Below, in pieces: positions 10,998 to 19,178 of a stretch of 64,000 nucleotides of DNA. The translations under genes and the position numbers were made by a program. The notes under the pieces are model-generated. The model was given only the letters and a program-made list of their open reading frames with translations. It made no database searches and was not told where the DNA came from. The stretch is from Roseibium album (lineage in GTDB: Bacteria; Pseudomonadota; Alphaproteobacteria; Rhizobiales; Stappiaceae): the NCBI RefSeq assembly GCF_001404515.1, contig NZ_CXWE01000007.1, forward strand, positions 1 through 64,000, read 5' to 3'. Position 1 is the first letter of the stretch. Every line of letters starts with the position of its first letter.

Positions 10998-11264
10998 CTA
11001 TGCGCCAAGTGCCTTGATGCGAGCATTCAGGCGGGAAACCTTCCGCGATGCTGTGTTGGCATGCAGAACGCCTTTGGAAGCTGCGCGCATGATTTCCGGC
11101 TGCGCTGACTTGAAGGCCTCATTGGCGGCAGTCTGGTCACCGGAAGCAATTGCTTCTTCGACCTGACGCAGGTAGGTGCGCATGCGGCTCCGGCGAGATT
11201 TGTTCGTGGCCGTCCGGCGGGCAATCTTGCGGGCCGCCTTCTTGGCCGATGGTGTGTTGGCCAT
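10998..11264 (-). CDS. rpsT: 30S ribosomal protein S20
   Basis: 88-aa basic protein that binds 16S rRNA in the small subunit. It begins [19 protein letters not shown] and has the family's Lys/Arg-rich helices and the [16 protein letters not shown]-terminal segment. It is monocistronic by appearance, with a strong terminator directly downstream. Its position next to dnaA is common in alphaproteobacteria. Confidence 0.97.
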   Translation of the reverse strand: MANTPSAKKAARKIARRTATNKSRRSRMRTYLRQVEEAIASGDQTAANEAFKSAQPEIMRAASKGVLHANTASRKVSRLNARIKALGA

Positions 11265-11439
11265 GGGCTCAATCCTGATCGGTAAATGGGACTAGTGTCC
11301 GGTGACAATCGGGACAAAGGCGCGAAGGCGGTAAGACCCGATCAAATAACAACGGCGGCAGAAGTCCGCCACCGATTGGGCGCTGCTTATAATCGCGCTT
11401 GGGCCCGCCGTCAACGGCTTATCGTTGATACCGATAAGT

Positions 11440-12213
11440 TTATTTGTTGCGGAACTGGGGGGTACGCTTCTCGGAAAAGGCGGTCATACCCTCTTTCTGA
11501 TCTTCCAGTGCAAACATCGCCTGGAAAACGCGTCGTTCGAACCGGACACCCTCGGAAAGGGTTGTTTCGTAGGCCCGGTCTACGCTCTCTTTTGCCATCA
11601 TGACGACCGGCAACGAGAACTCCGCGATTTTCTCCGCCGCTTTCAGCGTTTCCTCAAGCAGATCGTCTGCCGGGACAATCCGGCTGACAAGGCCGCTGCG
11701 TTCGGCTTCTTCGGCATCCATCATGCGGCCTGTCAGGACCATCTCCATGGCTTTCGACTTGCCGACAAACCGCGTGAGCCTTTGTGTGCCGCCGGCGCCA
11801 GGTATCACGCCGAGCGTGATTTCCGGTTGGCCGAATTTGGCCGTGTCTGCGGCAATGATGAAATCGCACAGCATTGCCAGTTCACATCCGCCCCCGAGTG
11901 CGTAGCCGGCAACGGCGGCAATGATCGGCTTGCGGTTTCTGGATACCCGGTCGAACGGGGTGATCAGATCGGTCTGATAGGCGGATGAGAAGTCATGCGG
12001 CAGCATTTCCTTGATATCCGCACCCGCGGCAAAGGCTTTCTCCGAACCGGTGACCACCACGCAGCCGATTCTCTCATCGGCGTCGTACCCGTCCAATGCT
12101 GTTCCAAGTTCCGCGATCAACTCCGAATTCAGCGCATTCAGCGCCTCAGGCCGGTCGAGCGTGATCAGACCGACTTTGCCGCGTTTTTCAACACGGATGT
12201 TCTTGTATCCCAT
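11440..12213 (-). CDS. Enoyl-CoA hydratase / isomerase
   Basis: 257-aa crotonase-fold enzyme hydrating trans-2-enoyl-CoA in fatty-acid beta-oxidation. Both catalytic glutamates are present, in GGGCELAML and GQPEITLG. The oxyanion-hole segment [10 protein letters not shown] and the GGTQRL motif are also seen. The start ATG at 12213 ([12 protein letters not shown]) has a GGAGC site; the frame is open eight codons further up. The substrate range of crotonase-fold enzymes cannot be fixed from sequence. It lies between rpsT and mutM, as in many rhizobial genomes. Confidence 0.93.
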   Translation of the reverse strand: MGYKNIRVEKRGKVGLITLDRPEALNALNSELIAELGTALDGYDADERIGCVVVTGSEKAFAAGADIKEMLPHDFSSAYQTDLITPFDRVSRNRKPIIAAVAGYALGGGCELAMLCDFIIAADTAKFGQPEITLGVIPGAGGTQRLTRFVGKSKAMEMVLTGRMMDAEEAERSGLVSRIVPADDLLEETLKAAEKIAEFSLPVVMMAKESVDRAYETTLSEGVRFERRVFQAMFALEDQKEGMTAFSEKRTPQFRNK

Positions 12214-12326
12214 TTCGCCTGCTCCCAGTGCCAGCACATATCAAATAGACGCGACATGCCTAGCCGACCGGGGGCACGTCTGGCAAGGTTGGCAAAAAGG
12301 AGGTGGCCGGCGTTCGGTCTTGTCTT

Positions 12327-13220
12327 TCAGGACTGGCAAACCGGGCAATGAAAGGTGGAGCGATTGGATTGGACGAGGCGTGCAATTGTGCCTTTGCAGC
12401 CCTTTTTCCGGCAAGCTTCGCCTTCCCGATCGTAAACGGCGAAGGAATGCTGGAAGTAACCGAGAGTACCGTCTGCCTTGGTATGGTCGCGCAGCGAGGA
12501 ACCGCCTGCACGGATGGCATCATGAAGCGTCTCGCGAATGTGGATTGCAAGTTCCTCAGCCTTTTTCGTCGGCTTTCCGGACGTCGCCGTCAGGGTGCCT
12601 GCGATACGTTCCGGACTGAGACCGCTGCGCCACAGCGCTTCGCACACATAAATGTTTCCGAGCCCGGCGATAAGTTTCTGGTTCAGGAGCGCTGCCTTGA
12701 GCGGTGACTTGCGGCCTGCAAACAGGCGAGCCAGGGTTTCGCCGCTGAGATCGTTTCCAAGCGGCTCCATTCCCAGATCCTTGAAGTATGCGTGTTCGTC
12801 CAGTTGTGGGCGGGGGATCAGGGTCATGAAGCCAAACCTGCGCGGATCATTATATATGATGCGCGCAGTGGCACTTTCACTCGTCTTCAGGTGAAACACC
12901 ACGTGATCGTGTTTCGGGTCCTTGTTTCTCTCATGTGCAAAATCACCGGGTTCGTGTAGCACGGAATCGTTCTCGACCCGGAATGATCCGGACATTCCAA
13001 GGTGCATGACGAGAACATCACCACTGTCGATGTCAGCCAGAAGATACTTTGAGCGCCGTGACAGGGCAGCGACCCGCTGCCCGGCAAGTCGGCTTGCGAA
13101 CCGGTCGGGGAACGCAAACCTGAGGTCCGGACGGTTCTGATCGACGGAGACGATTTTTGCACCTTCGAAGGTCGGAGCAAGTCCCCGCTTGACCGTTTCA
13201 ACTTCCGGCAATTCAGGCAT
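12327..13220 (-). CDS. mutM: Formamidopyrimidine-DNA glycosylase
   Basis: 297-aa base-excision repair enzyme removing 8-oxoguanine and formamidopyrimidines, with AP-lyase activity. The N-terminal [13 protein letters not shown] supplies the catalytic Pro after Met removal and the conserved Glu. Further motifs are [11 protein letters not shown] and [11 protein letters not shown] (H2TH region). The C-terminal zinc finger has a CX4C first pair (CRKKGC) and a CPVC second pair, with the QSNRSTFHC loop. The wide first pair is, as I recall, usual in rhizobial homologues. It is divergent from ubiE. Confidence 0.96.
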   Translation of the reverse strand: MPELPEVETVKRGLAPTFEGAKIVSVDQNRPDLRFAFPDRFASRLAGQRVAALSRRSKYLLADIDSGDVLVMHLGMSGSFRVENDSVLHEPGDFAHERNKDPKHDHVVFHLKTSESATARIIYNDPRRFGFMTLIPRPQLDEHAYFKDLGMEPLGNDLSGETLARLFAGRKSPLKAALLNQKLIAGLGNIYVCEALWRSGLSPERIAGTLTATSGKPTKKAEELAIHIRETLHDAIRAGGSSLRDHTKADGTLGYFQHSFAVYDREGEACRKKGCKGTIARLVQSNRSTFHCPVCQS

Positions 13221-13381
13221 CTACGAATCTCTCAACACTGGTTTCTGTTTCTTTTGCACGCTATAGGCCTGCGGCATATGGCTTTGAAGGCTGGCAAAGA
13301 TAGCGCTTGTCGGGTGCTTGTACTATTGTCCGGCGCGATTTGAAGTGAATTCGAGACAAGTATCCGCCAGGAGGCGCATTC

Positions 13382-14185
13382 ATGACGCAACAGACCCAGG
13401 GACAGTCGGGGACATCGGGCCGCACACCCGAGGACATGCCGACAAGCTTTGGCTTCACCAGGGTTGCCGAAGGACAGAAGCAGTCGCTGGTGGATGACGT
13501 CTTTCACAAGGTTGCGGACCGCTACGACCTGATGAACGATCTCATGTCGGGTGGTTTCCACAGGGTGTGGAAAGACGCAATGGTGTCCTATCTGGCGCCG
13601 CCCAAATCGTCGGCGTCCGGCTGGCGTCTTCTCGATGTCGCCGGTGGCACCGGTGACATTGCCACCAGGGTGGTTCGCCGGTCGAACGAAGCCGTCGAGG
13701 CGGTGGTTTGCGACATCAACGAATCCATGTTGTCCGTCGGACGGGACCGGGCTGCCAAGGCGGGCCTCTCCGATCTGATAACCTTTTCGCAGGGCAATGC
13801 CGAGGAGCTGCCGTTTCCCGACAAGAGTTTCGACGCCTACACAATTGCGTTCGGGATCCGCAACGTTCCGGATATCCCGAAAGCCCTTGGCGAAGCCCAC
13901 CGGGTTTTGAAGCGCGGCGGCCGTTTTCTCTGTCTTGAGTTTTCCGAAGTGGACATCCCTTTCCTGGACAAGGTCTATGACACTTTTTCCTTCAACGCGA
14001 TCCCGCCGATCGGCAAGTGGGTGACCGGCGACGCGGATCCCTATCAGTACCTGGTGGAATCGATTCGCAAGTTTCCGGGTCAGGAACGTTTTGTTGAAAT
14101 GATCCGTGAGGCCGGGTTCGAGCGCGTGGGGTATCGCAATTATTCAGGTGGGATTGCCGCCTTGCATTTTGGCTGGAAATTCTGA
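13382..14185 (+). CDS. ubiE: Ubiquinone/menaquinone methyltransferase UbiE
   Basis: 267-aa SAM-dependent C-methyltransferase of ubiquinone synthesis. Motif I is [12 protein letters not shown] (about residues 80-91), with the family signatures [17 protein letters not shown] and [16 protein letters not shown], and the IALHFGWK-type C-terminus ([10 protein letters not shown]). The ATG has an AGGAGG site. ubiB starts 3 bp after the stop, so the pair is co-transcribed. Confidence 0.96.
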   Translation: MTQQTQGQSGTSGRTPEDMPTSFGFTRVAEGQKQSLVDDVFHKVADRYDLMNDLMSGGFHRVWKDAMVSYLAPPKSSASGWRLLDVAGGTGDIATRVVRRSNEAVEAVVCDINESMLSVGRDRAAKAGLSDLITFSQGNAEELPFPDKSFDAYTIAFGIRNVPDIPKALGEAHRVLKRGGRFLCLEFSEVDIPFLDKVYDTFSFNAIPPIGKWVTGDADPYQYLVESIRKFPGQERFVEMIREAGFERVGYRNYSGGIAALHFGWKF

Positions 14186-14188
14186 TCG

Positions 14189-15769
14189 ATGACGCTTCCG
14201 GTAATGTCTTTTTTCCGTCTGGCGCGGGCGGGATTTGTGATGGCGCGCGAAGGCGTGTTCGGTCTTGTTGCCTTGCCGGACCTTCCGACCGGTCCGCGCA
14301 TTGGCATCGCAATGGCCCGTCTGCTGGAGCGCCGGTCGGTCAAGGACAAGAGTGCGGAACTGCGCCTGTCGGATGCACTCAACAAGCTTGGCCCCTCCTA
14401 CGTCAAGCTTGGCCAGTTTCTCGCGACGAGGGCAGATGTGGTCGGCAAGGATGCGGCACGGGAATTGTCTGCGCTGCAGGACCGGCTGCCGGCTTTCGAT
14501 CACGAAGCGGCAAGAGCAGCCATTTGCGAGCAACTCGGGCGCCCGGTCGACGAAATCTTCGATGAATTCGGTGAGGCCGTCGCCGCAGCATCCATCGCAC
14601 AGGTTCATCCCGCCATCATCAGGCAGAAGGACGGGTCGGAAGAAAAGGTTGCCGTAAAGGTTCTGCGCCCCGGCGTTGCCCGCCGGTTTCAACGTGACCT
14701 GCAGAGCTACTACCTGGTCGCCAGGCTGGCCGAACGGTTCCACGCCCCGTCCCGCAGGCTTCGCCCCGTGGCCATCGTCGACACGCTGGCGCAGTCGGTC
14801 GCGATTGAAATGGATTTCCGTCTCGAAGCAGCAGCTCTTTCCGAAATGGCGGAAAACACATCCGATGATCCCGGTTTCCGCGTTCCATCCGTTAACTGGA
14901 TGCACACGGCAAAGGGCGTCCTGACCATGGAATGGATCGACGGCCGCAAGATGTCGGACGTCGACGGGTTGATCGAGGACGGACACGATCTGGAAGCGCT
15001 GGGTGCCGCTGTTATCCAGAGTTTCCTGCGTCATACCCTGCGCGATGGCTTTTTTCATGCGGATATGCACCAGGGCAATCTGTTCGTTCACCCGGACGGT
15101 ACGCTTGTCGCCGTCGATTTTGGCATCACCGGCCGGCTGAACAAGCGTGAACGGCGCTTTCTGGCCGAGATCCTTTTCGGTTTCATCACGCGTAACTACA
15201 GACGCGTAGCCGAAGTTCATTTCGAGGCTGGTTACGTCCCGGCTGATCAGGATGTCGACATGTTTGCCCAGGCCATCCGGGCCATCGGAGAACCCATCCA
15301 CGGTCACGACGCCAGCGAAATCTCCATGGCGCGCCTGTTGACCCAGCTGTTCGAGGTGACCGAGCTCTTCGACATGCGCACCCAGACGCAGTTGATCATG
15401 CTTCAAAAGACGATGGTTGTTGTGGAGGGCGTTGCCCGCTCACTCAATCCGAACCTCGATATGTGGCGGACCGCCGAACCGGTCGTCGGCAGCTGGATAA
15501 AGGAGCATCTGGGTCCGGTCGGCAAGTTGCGTGACGCCGGGGATGTCGTGTCGGCCCTGACACGAGCCGCGAACGACTTGCCGATCTTTGCCGACAGGAT
15601 CGGGCACATGTCGGAAGCGCTTGAAAGAATGACAAGAGACGGCTTGCGGTTCGACCGGGAAACGGCGGAAACTATCGGCAAGGCGGAAGCCCGTCACACC
15701 CGATCCGGACGCATCGCCCTGTGGGTGATCGCAGCCTGTGCATTGGTGCTGACATATCTCGCGATATGA
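14189..15769 (+). CDS. ubiB: Ubiquinone biosynthesis kinase-like protein UbiB
   Basis: 526-aa ABC1/ADCK atypical kinase family protein needed for ubiquinone synthesis. Family features are the KxGQ-type motif LGPSYVKLGQFLATR, the Ala-rich loop AAASIAQVHPA, VAVKVLRPG with the nucleotide-binding Lys, the catalytic-loop FFHADMHQGNLFV and VDFGITG. A C-terminal hydrophobic segment (about 505-526) anchors it in the inner membrane. It directly follows ubiE. Confidence 0.96.
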   Translation: MTLPVMSFFRLARAGFVMAREGVFGLVALPDLPTGPRIGIAMARLLERRSVKDKSAELRLSDALNKLGPSYVKLGQFLATRADVVGKDAARELSALQDRLPAFDHEAARAAICEQLGRPVDEIFDEFGEAVAAASIAQVHPAIIRQKDGSEEKVAVKVLRPGVARRFQRDLQSYYLVARLAERFHAPSRRLRPVAIVDTLAQSVAIEMDFRLEAAALSEMAENTSDDPGFRVPSVNWMHTAKGVLTMEWIDGRKMSDVDGLIEDGHDLEALGAAVIQSFLRHTLRDGFFHADMHQGNLFVHPDGTLVAVDFGITGRLNKRERRFLAEILFGFITRNYRRVAEVHFEAGYVPADQDVDMFAQAIRAIGEPIHGHDASEISMARLLTQLFEVTELFDMRTQTQLIMLQKTMVVVEGVARSLNPNLDMWRTAEPVVGSWIKEHLGPVGKLRDAGDVVSALTRAANDLPIFADRIGHMSEALERMTRDGLRFDRETAETIGKAEARHTRSGRIALWVIAACALVLTYLAI

Positions 15770-15848
15770 ACGGTGGATCCGGTCGACCCGTCGAGACGGG
15801 TATCGGGTTGAGCAGAGCTGCGCGTGTGGCCGGCCGCTGATCGTTCCG

Positions 15849-16436
15849 CTAGCACGTTTCGATGTGATCGAGAGCAATCTTTTTCGAAATCGTTCGGATT
15901 TCTTCAGCAAGTACCCTGTCGTCGATCGTCCGCGACAAAACCATGCCGCCGATGCAGGTCGCGGCCAAACCAATGGCTTTTTCGCGTTTGTCGGCCCGGT
16001 CGGGCAGATTGTGTTCGAACAGCCAGATCATGGCCCGCAACAACGCCTCGTAGGCGGTCCGGACTTCGGACGTTGCACGCGCGACATCAGACGGCAGAGC
16101 GATCATCGGGCACTGCCCTTCAAGATCCCCGAGATGCTTGTCTGAAAGATAGCTTTCTATCATGTCGCGAACGGTTTGCGGGCCGCCATTTGCCGGATCG
16201 ACACCGGCTTCGTCCCGCCAGGTCTTCCCCCGTCCGTTCAGAAACGAGGCAACCGCTTCTGCGTAGAGCTCTTCCTTGTTCCTGAAATGGTTGTAGAACC
16301 CGCCTCGTGTCAGGCCGGCTTCCGCCATGATCGTGTCGATGGAAACCTCTGAAAATCCATGTCGGTTAAACAGGATACGGGCACATTCCACGATCCGGTT
16401 CCGTGTCGCCGACTTGTGTTGGGCACTATAAGGCAA
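15849..16436 (-). CDS. TetR/AcrR family transcriptional regulator
   Basis: 195-aa regulator with an N-terminal helix-turn-helix (about 10-60: RIVECARILFNRHGFSEV then GLTRGGFYNHFRNKEEL), typical of TetR proteins. The C-terminal ligand domain is not recognised. It is divergently transcribed from the MAPEG-family gene at 16552, so it probably represses that gene and itself. The ligand is unknown. Confidence 0.92.
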   Translation of the reverse strand: MPYSAQHKSATRNRIVECARILFNRHGFSEVSIDTIMAEAGLTRGGFYNHFRNKEELYAEAVASFLNGRGKTWRDEAGVDPANGGPQTVRDMIESYLSDKHLGDLEGQCPMIALPSDVARATSEVRTAYEALLRAMIWLFEHNLPDRADKREKAIGLAATCIGGMVLSRTIDDRVLAEEIRTISKKIALDHIETC

Positions 16437-16481
16437 TCAAACCTCCAAAGCGTGACGTCTCATTCTAGTGAGGCACAAAAA

Positions 16482-16495
16482 ATGTTCTTTAACAT
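16482..16495. promoter_or_regulatory. Candidate operator between tetR and the MAPEG gene
   Basis: ATGTT-CTTT-AACAT, a perfect dyad in the 115-bp divergent intergenic region. Its place and symmetry suit a TetR-family operator. CTCA/TGAG (16460-16473) nearby is a weaker imperfect dyad. Confidence 0.45.
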
Positions 16496-16551
16496 AAATA
16501 GAAAAGTGGCAAGAACGGTTTGTCTTTTTTGAAATCAAACCGGACCGCGAT

Positions 16552-16992
16552 ATGGAAAACCTGTTCGAAGCAATCCCTTATATCAACGCATACAAGCCAA
16601 CATTTCTCGTTCTCGGCGCGTTGGCTCTGGTCGTTCTGATCCAGAGCTTTCTGACTGCCCCGCTGGCATTTGCCAAAGAAGAGCAGACGCCGGTCATGCC
16701 GCTACAGTTCGATCATTCGAAGCTGAGTTTCAGGGCAATCAGGACCTATCAGAATTCCGCCGAGAGTTTCCCCGCATTTCTTGCAGCTGTGCTTGTTGCG
16801 GTGGCGGCTGGCGCCTCACCACTTGTCGTCAATTCGATATCCGGGATCTATCTCCTCGCACGCATCCTGTTCTGGGCATTTTACTATGGCGGGATTGGCA
16901 GGATCGCAGGCGGTCCGCGCACAATTGCGTTCGTCACGTGCCTCCTGGCCAATATCGTGATCGCGGTTGCAGGACTGATCAGTCTTGTTTGA
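16552..16992 (+). CDS. MAPEG family membrane protein
   Basis: 146-aa integral membrane protein with about four hydrophobic helices. Features of MAPEG proteins (membrane-associated eicosanoid/glutathione enzymes) are RAIRTYQNSAESFPAFLAAV and the YLLARILFWAFYYGG helix. Bacterial members are usually glutathione-linked detoxification proteins of unknown substrate. It is divergent from tetR, and its last 14 bp overlap the end of the opposing phosphatase-like pseudogene. Confidence 0.85.
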   Translation: MENLFEAIPYINAYKPTFLVLGALALVVLIQSFLTAPLAFAKEEQTPVMPLQFDHSKLSFRAIRTYQNSAESFPAFLAAVLVAVAAGASPLVVNSISGIYLLARILFWAFYYGGIGRIAGGPRTIAFVTCLLANIVIAVAGLISLV

Positions 16993-17332
16993 GTGCAGCC
17001 AGGAGGATGGGAGGAACGGTCTGCTCAAGAATATCCACCAGGTCGGGATCCATGAATTGGAACTCGTCCGGGATATCGAGCACGTAAACAACTTCGGAAT
17101 TCAGGAGCTGACGAAAGCGGGCTTTTAGTCTTGAGGAATGCTCATCCTCCATCACAAGGACGAGATCCGCCCAGTCAATGTCGGCGTTCTGTACCTACTT
17201 GCGCGCAGCCTTGCTTGTTCCGCAAGAGCGTGCACGAATGCCGGGAAACGACCTGAAGAGGGTTTCTGCGGTCGGGCTTCGCCACCTGTTACGGCTGCAT
17301 ACAAACAGGACATTGATGGTTTCATCGCGCAT
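16979..17332 (-). pseudogene. Protein-tyrosine-phosphatase-like (COG4551 type) gene interrupted by an in-frame TAG
   Basis: Reading down from ATG 17332, the first 45 codons give VLFVCSRNRWRSPTAETLF, the P-loop region of small phosphatase-like proteins related to low-molecular-weight tyrosine phosphatases. Codon 46 is TAG (17197-17195). The same frame then continues without any shift for 71 codons (NADIDWADLVLVMEDEH, LDIPDEFQFMDPDLVDILEQ) to TGA at 16981-16979, matching the rest of the family in order. One nonsense substitution (for example from AAG) explains it. Either the gene is recently dead or the TAG is read through or suppressed, or there is a sequencing error. It is tail-to-tail with the MAPEG gene (14-bp overlap). 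Confidence 0.85.
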
Positions 17333-17373
17333 CGATGAATCTGGCCCCTCTTTTGGTCATGGATGAGCTGTGA

Positions 17374-18009
17374 CTATGGCTTTGTTACCCGCCTGAGCGT
17401 CAGATTGATGCGCCCGCCATTCTTCAGCAACGTCGACGTTCCTTTGAGGACGCGGTCGATACCATGATAGGCAAGGCGGGCGTCACCACCCAAAACCACG
17501 ACGTCTCCCGACTGAAGCCGGAAAGACCTGGTGGGGCCGGTCCGCTTAAGGCCACCGACCCGGAATGTTGCTGTGTCGCCGAGCGAAACGGAAATGACCG
17601 GAGCAGCGAAAGTCTGCTCGTCCCGGTCCTGATGAAGGCCCATCTTTGCACCGGGTTCGTAGAAATTGACGAGACAGGCTTCAGGCCGGGGAGCTTCGGG
17701 TGCAAGATCACTCCACAAAGCCAGCAGGCTCTCCGGGATCTCCGGCCAGGCGTCCCCGGTTGCAGGATGGCCTTCCTGGTAGCGGTAGCCGTTGATATCC
17801 GAAACCCAGCCAAGTGGCCCGCAATTGCTCATTTTCACTGAAAAAGGCTTGCCTGTCTTTGGCATCACCGGTTGGTAAAGCGGCGCAGCGGCAACAATCG
17901 AGCGGATTTGCTCCAGAAGGTGTTCCTGAGCTGTGCGGTCGAAATATCCGGGATGATAGGCAAGGCCGGTCAGGCCGTTTATCGGAATGTCCTGCATGCT
18001 CTTTCCCAT
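17374..18009 (-). CDS. alkB: Alpha-ketoglutarate-dependent alkylated DNA repair protein AlkB
   Basis: 211-aa Fe(II)/2-oxoglutarate dioxygenase that demethylates 1-methyladenine and 3-methylcytosine. Iron ligands are H126 and D128 (LHQDRDE) and H182 (AYHGID). The 2-oxoglutarate motif is RINLTLR (R200, R206). The start at 18009 gives MGKSMQDIP; the ATG at 17997 is also possible. It starts 11 bp after the stop of the Cys/Gly-tailed membrane protein gene, so the two are probably co-transcribed. Confidence 0.95.
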   Translation of the reverse strand: MGKSMQDIPINGLTGLAYHPGYFDRTAQEHLLEQIRSIVAAAPLYQPVMPKTGKPFSVKMSNCGPLGWVSDINGYRYQEGHPATGDAWPEIPESLLALWSDLAPEAPRPEACLVNFYEPGAKMGLHQDRDEQTFAAPVISVSLGDTATFRVGGLKRTGPTRSFRLQSGDVVVLGGDARLAYHGIDRVLKGTSTLLKNGGRINLTLRRVTKP

Positions 18010-18020
18010 AAAGTATAAAC

Positions 18021-18833
18021 TCAGTCTCCGCAGCCTCCACAGCCCGACCCGCCTCCGCTGTCACCCCCACCGCATCCGGCGCCGCATCCGGACGAACTCC
18101 CGGTCGCCTTGATGAAGATCGCGCGGACGAGAAGAACAATGACGACCACGCCGAGAATGAACCACAATGTGTGCTCGCTTGCCCAGTGCCAGACCATATT
18201 GCGCAGTTTTTCCAGAAGCGTGTCACCCGCGGGCTGTCCATGCGCAAAGGCAAGACCGGTACCGAACAAAAGGGCGAACAGGGAAATCAGCGCACCATAA
18301 ACCCGTGCCGGAATGTTTGTGAGCCTTTGACATGTCAGCAAGACCGAGTAGGGCAATCGAGGTTTTGGGAGGAGCCAGACATCCTTCGAGTTGATCCGCA
18401 TGAAATGCGGTGCCCTGCCGAACCGGATGTCCGCTGGTGGCCAGATATCTTCAGGCGGTGGATTGCCGAATTCGGACTGGTAAAGCTCCAGCGTCTTTTG
18501 ATAGGCATCGCGGAAAAGCGCGGACTGGTCGGCGCCGCCTTTGGTTGGCATGTGATGGAGCGGACCACCGAGTGCGTCCTTGAACGGTCCCCAGTAATGG
18601 CGCGTATAGGTGAGGTGCAGGTGCCAGGCCTGGTCCACCTCGTCGCTTGGGGTCACCATTCCGGCCTTCATCCGGCTCAGATATGCAAATCGAAGATATT
18701 CGACTATTACCTTGAGGGCGTAATCATGTGTCCAGTTGTTGTCACGGGCCAGACGCTTCGAGAAGGGAAGGTCGGCCTCCACGACGTCGGGATGGCAGCT
18801 ATGGATACGATTCCAGAGTTCAGGATCATTCAC
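18021..18833 (-). CDS. Membrane protein with GRDP/DUF1399-like N-domain and Cys/Gly tail
   Basis: 270-aa protein. The N-terminal region (about 30-120) contains TPSDEVDQAWHLHL and YTRHYWGPF, matching what I know of glycine-rich-domain-protein-like (DUF1399) sequences. Two hydrophobic segments (about 178-197 and 222-241) follow. The tail 247-270 is almost only Gly, Ser and Cys with C250, C254, C265 and C268. Function is unknown; the tail could bind metal or be modified. It is upstream of alkB and divergent from dnaK. Confidence 0.8.
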   Translation of the reverse strand: MNDPELWNRIHSCHPDVVEADLPFSKRLARDNNWTHDYALKVIVEYLRFAYLSRMKAGMVTPSDEVDQAWHLHLTYTRHYWGPFKDALGGPLHHMPTKGGADQSALFRDAYQKTLELYQSEFGNPPPEDIWPPADIRFGRAPHFMRINSKDVWLLPKPRLPYSVLLTCQRLTNIPARVYGALISLFALLFGTGLAFAHGQPAGDTLLEKLRNMVWHWASEHTLWFILGVVVIVLLVRAIFIKATGSSSGCGAGCGGGDSGGGSGCGGCGD

Positions 18834-18895
18834 GGCAGCCTCCTTTGGCAGGGCAAATCCCGATTTTTGTCGAGACCCTAGGTCAAAAGTTTAAA

Positions 18896-18921
18896 GCATT
18901 TCCGAAAACCGGGAGAAACGC
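18896..18921 (-). repeat. Short dispersed repeat, copy 1
   Basis: GCATTTCCGAAAACCGG (18896-18912) plus GAAACGC (18915-18921). The reverse complement matches GCGTTTC, CCGGTTTT and CGGAAATGC of the copy between rpsO and pnp at 49423-49467, which has two small insertions. It looks like the short intergenic palindromic repeats common in rhizobial genomes. Confidence 0.5.
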
Positions 18922-19015
18922 TTGCAAATGGTTCTGGATTTGCTATCGACACCCGAACAGTAACCATCTGGGAAGAATTATCCGCCATGTCAGGCAATTG
19001 TCAGTGGACAGATGT

Positions 19016-19048
19016 CTTGCAGGCAAAGTTTCATCCACCTATATAGCG
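19016..19048 (+). promoter_or_regulatory. RpoH (sigma-32)-type promoter of dnaK
   Basis: CTTGCA (19016-19021), 16-base spacer, CCTATAT (19038-19044). This agrees with the alphaproteobacterial heat-shock consensus (CTTG at -35, CYTATNT at -10). The promoter before hslV has the same spacing. Confidence 0.65.
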
Positions 19049-19178
19049 GTCAAGCTTCGCGCTAAATCCTGAGCATTCGCTCTGGCGTGATGTCCGGGTT
19101 TTTCCCGGAACCCAAGTGAGAGGAGCCGGATTTGACGCCTTCACGGGTCTATCCGGTTTGCTAGAAAGAGAGGCACAT

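Larger units (their letters stand above)
18834..19178. other. Divergent control region for dnaK and the GRDP-like gene
   Basis: 345 bp without a gene. It contains a dispersed-repeat copy (18896-18921) and an RpoH-like promoter (19016-19048) leaving a leader of about 130 bases before dnaK. Nothing else is recognised. Confidence 0.5.
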
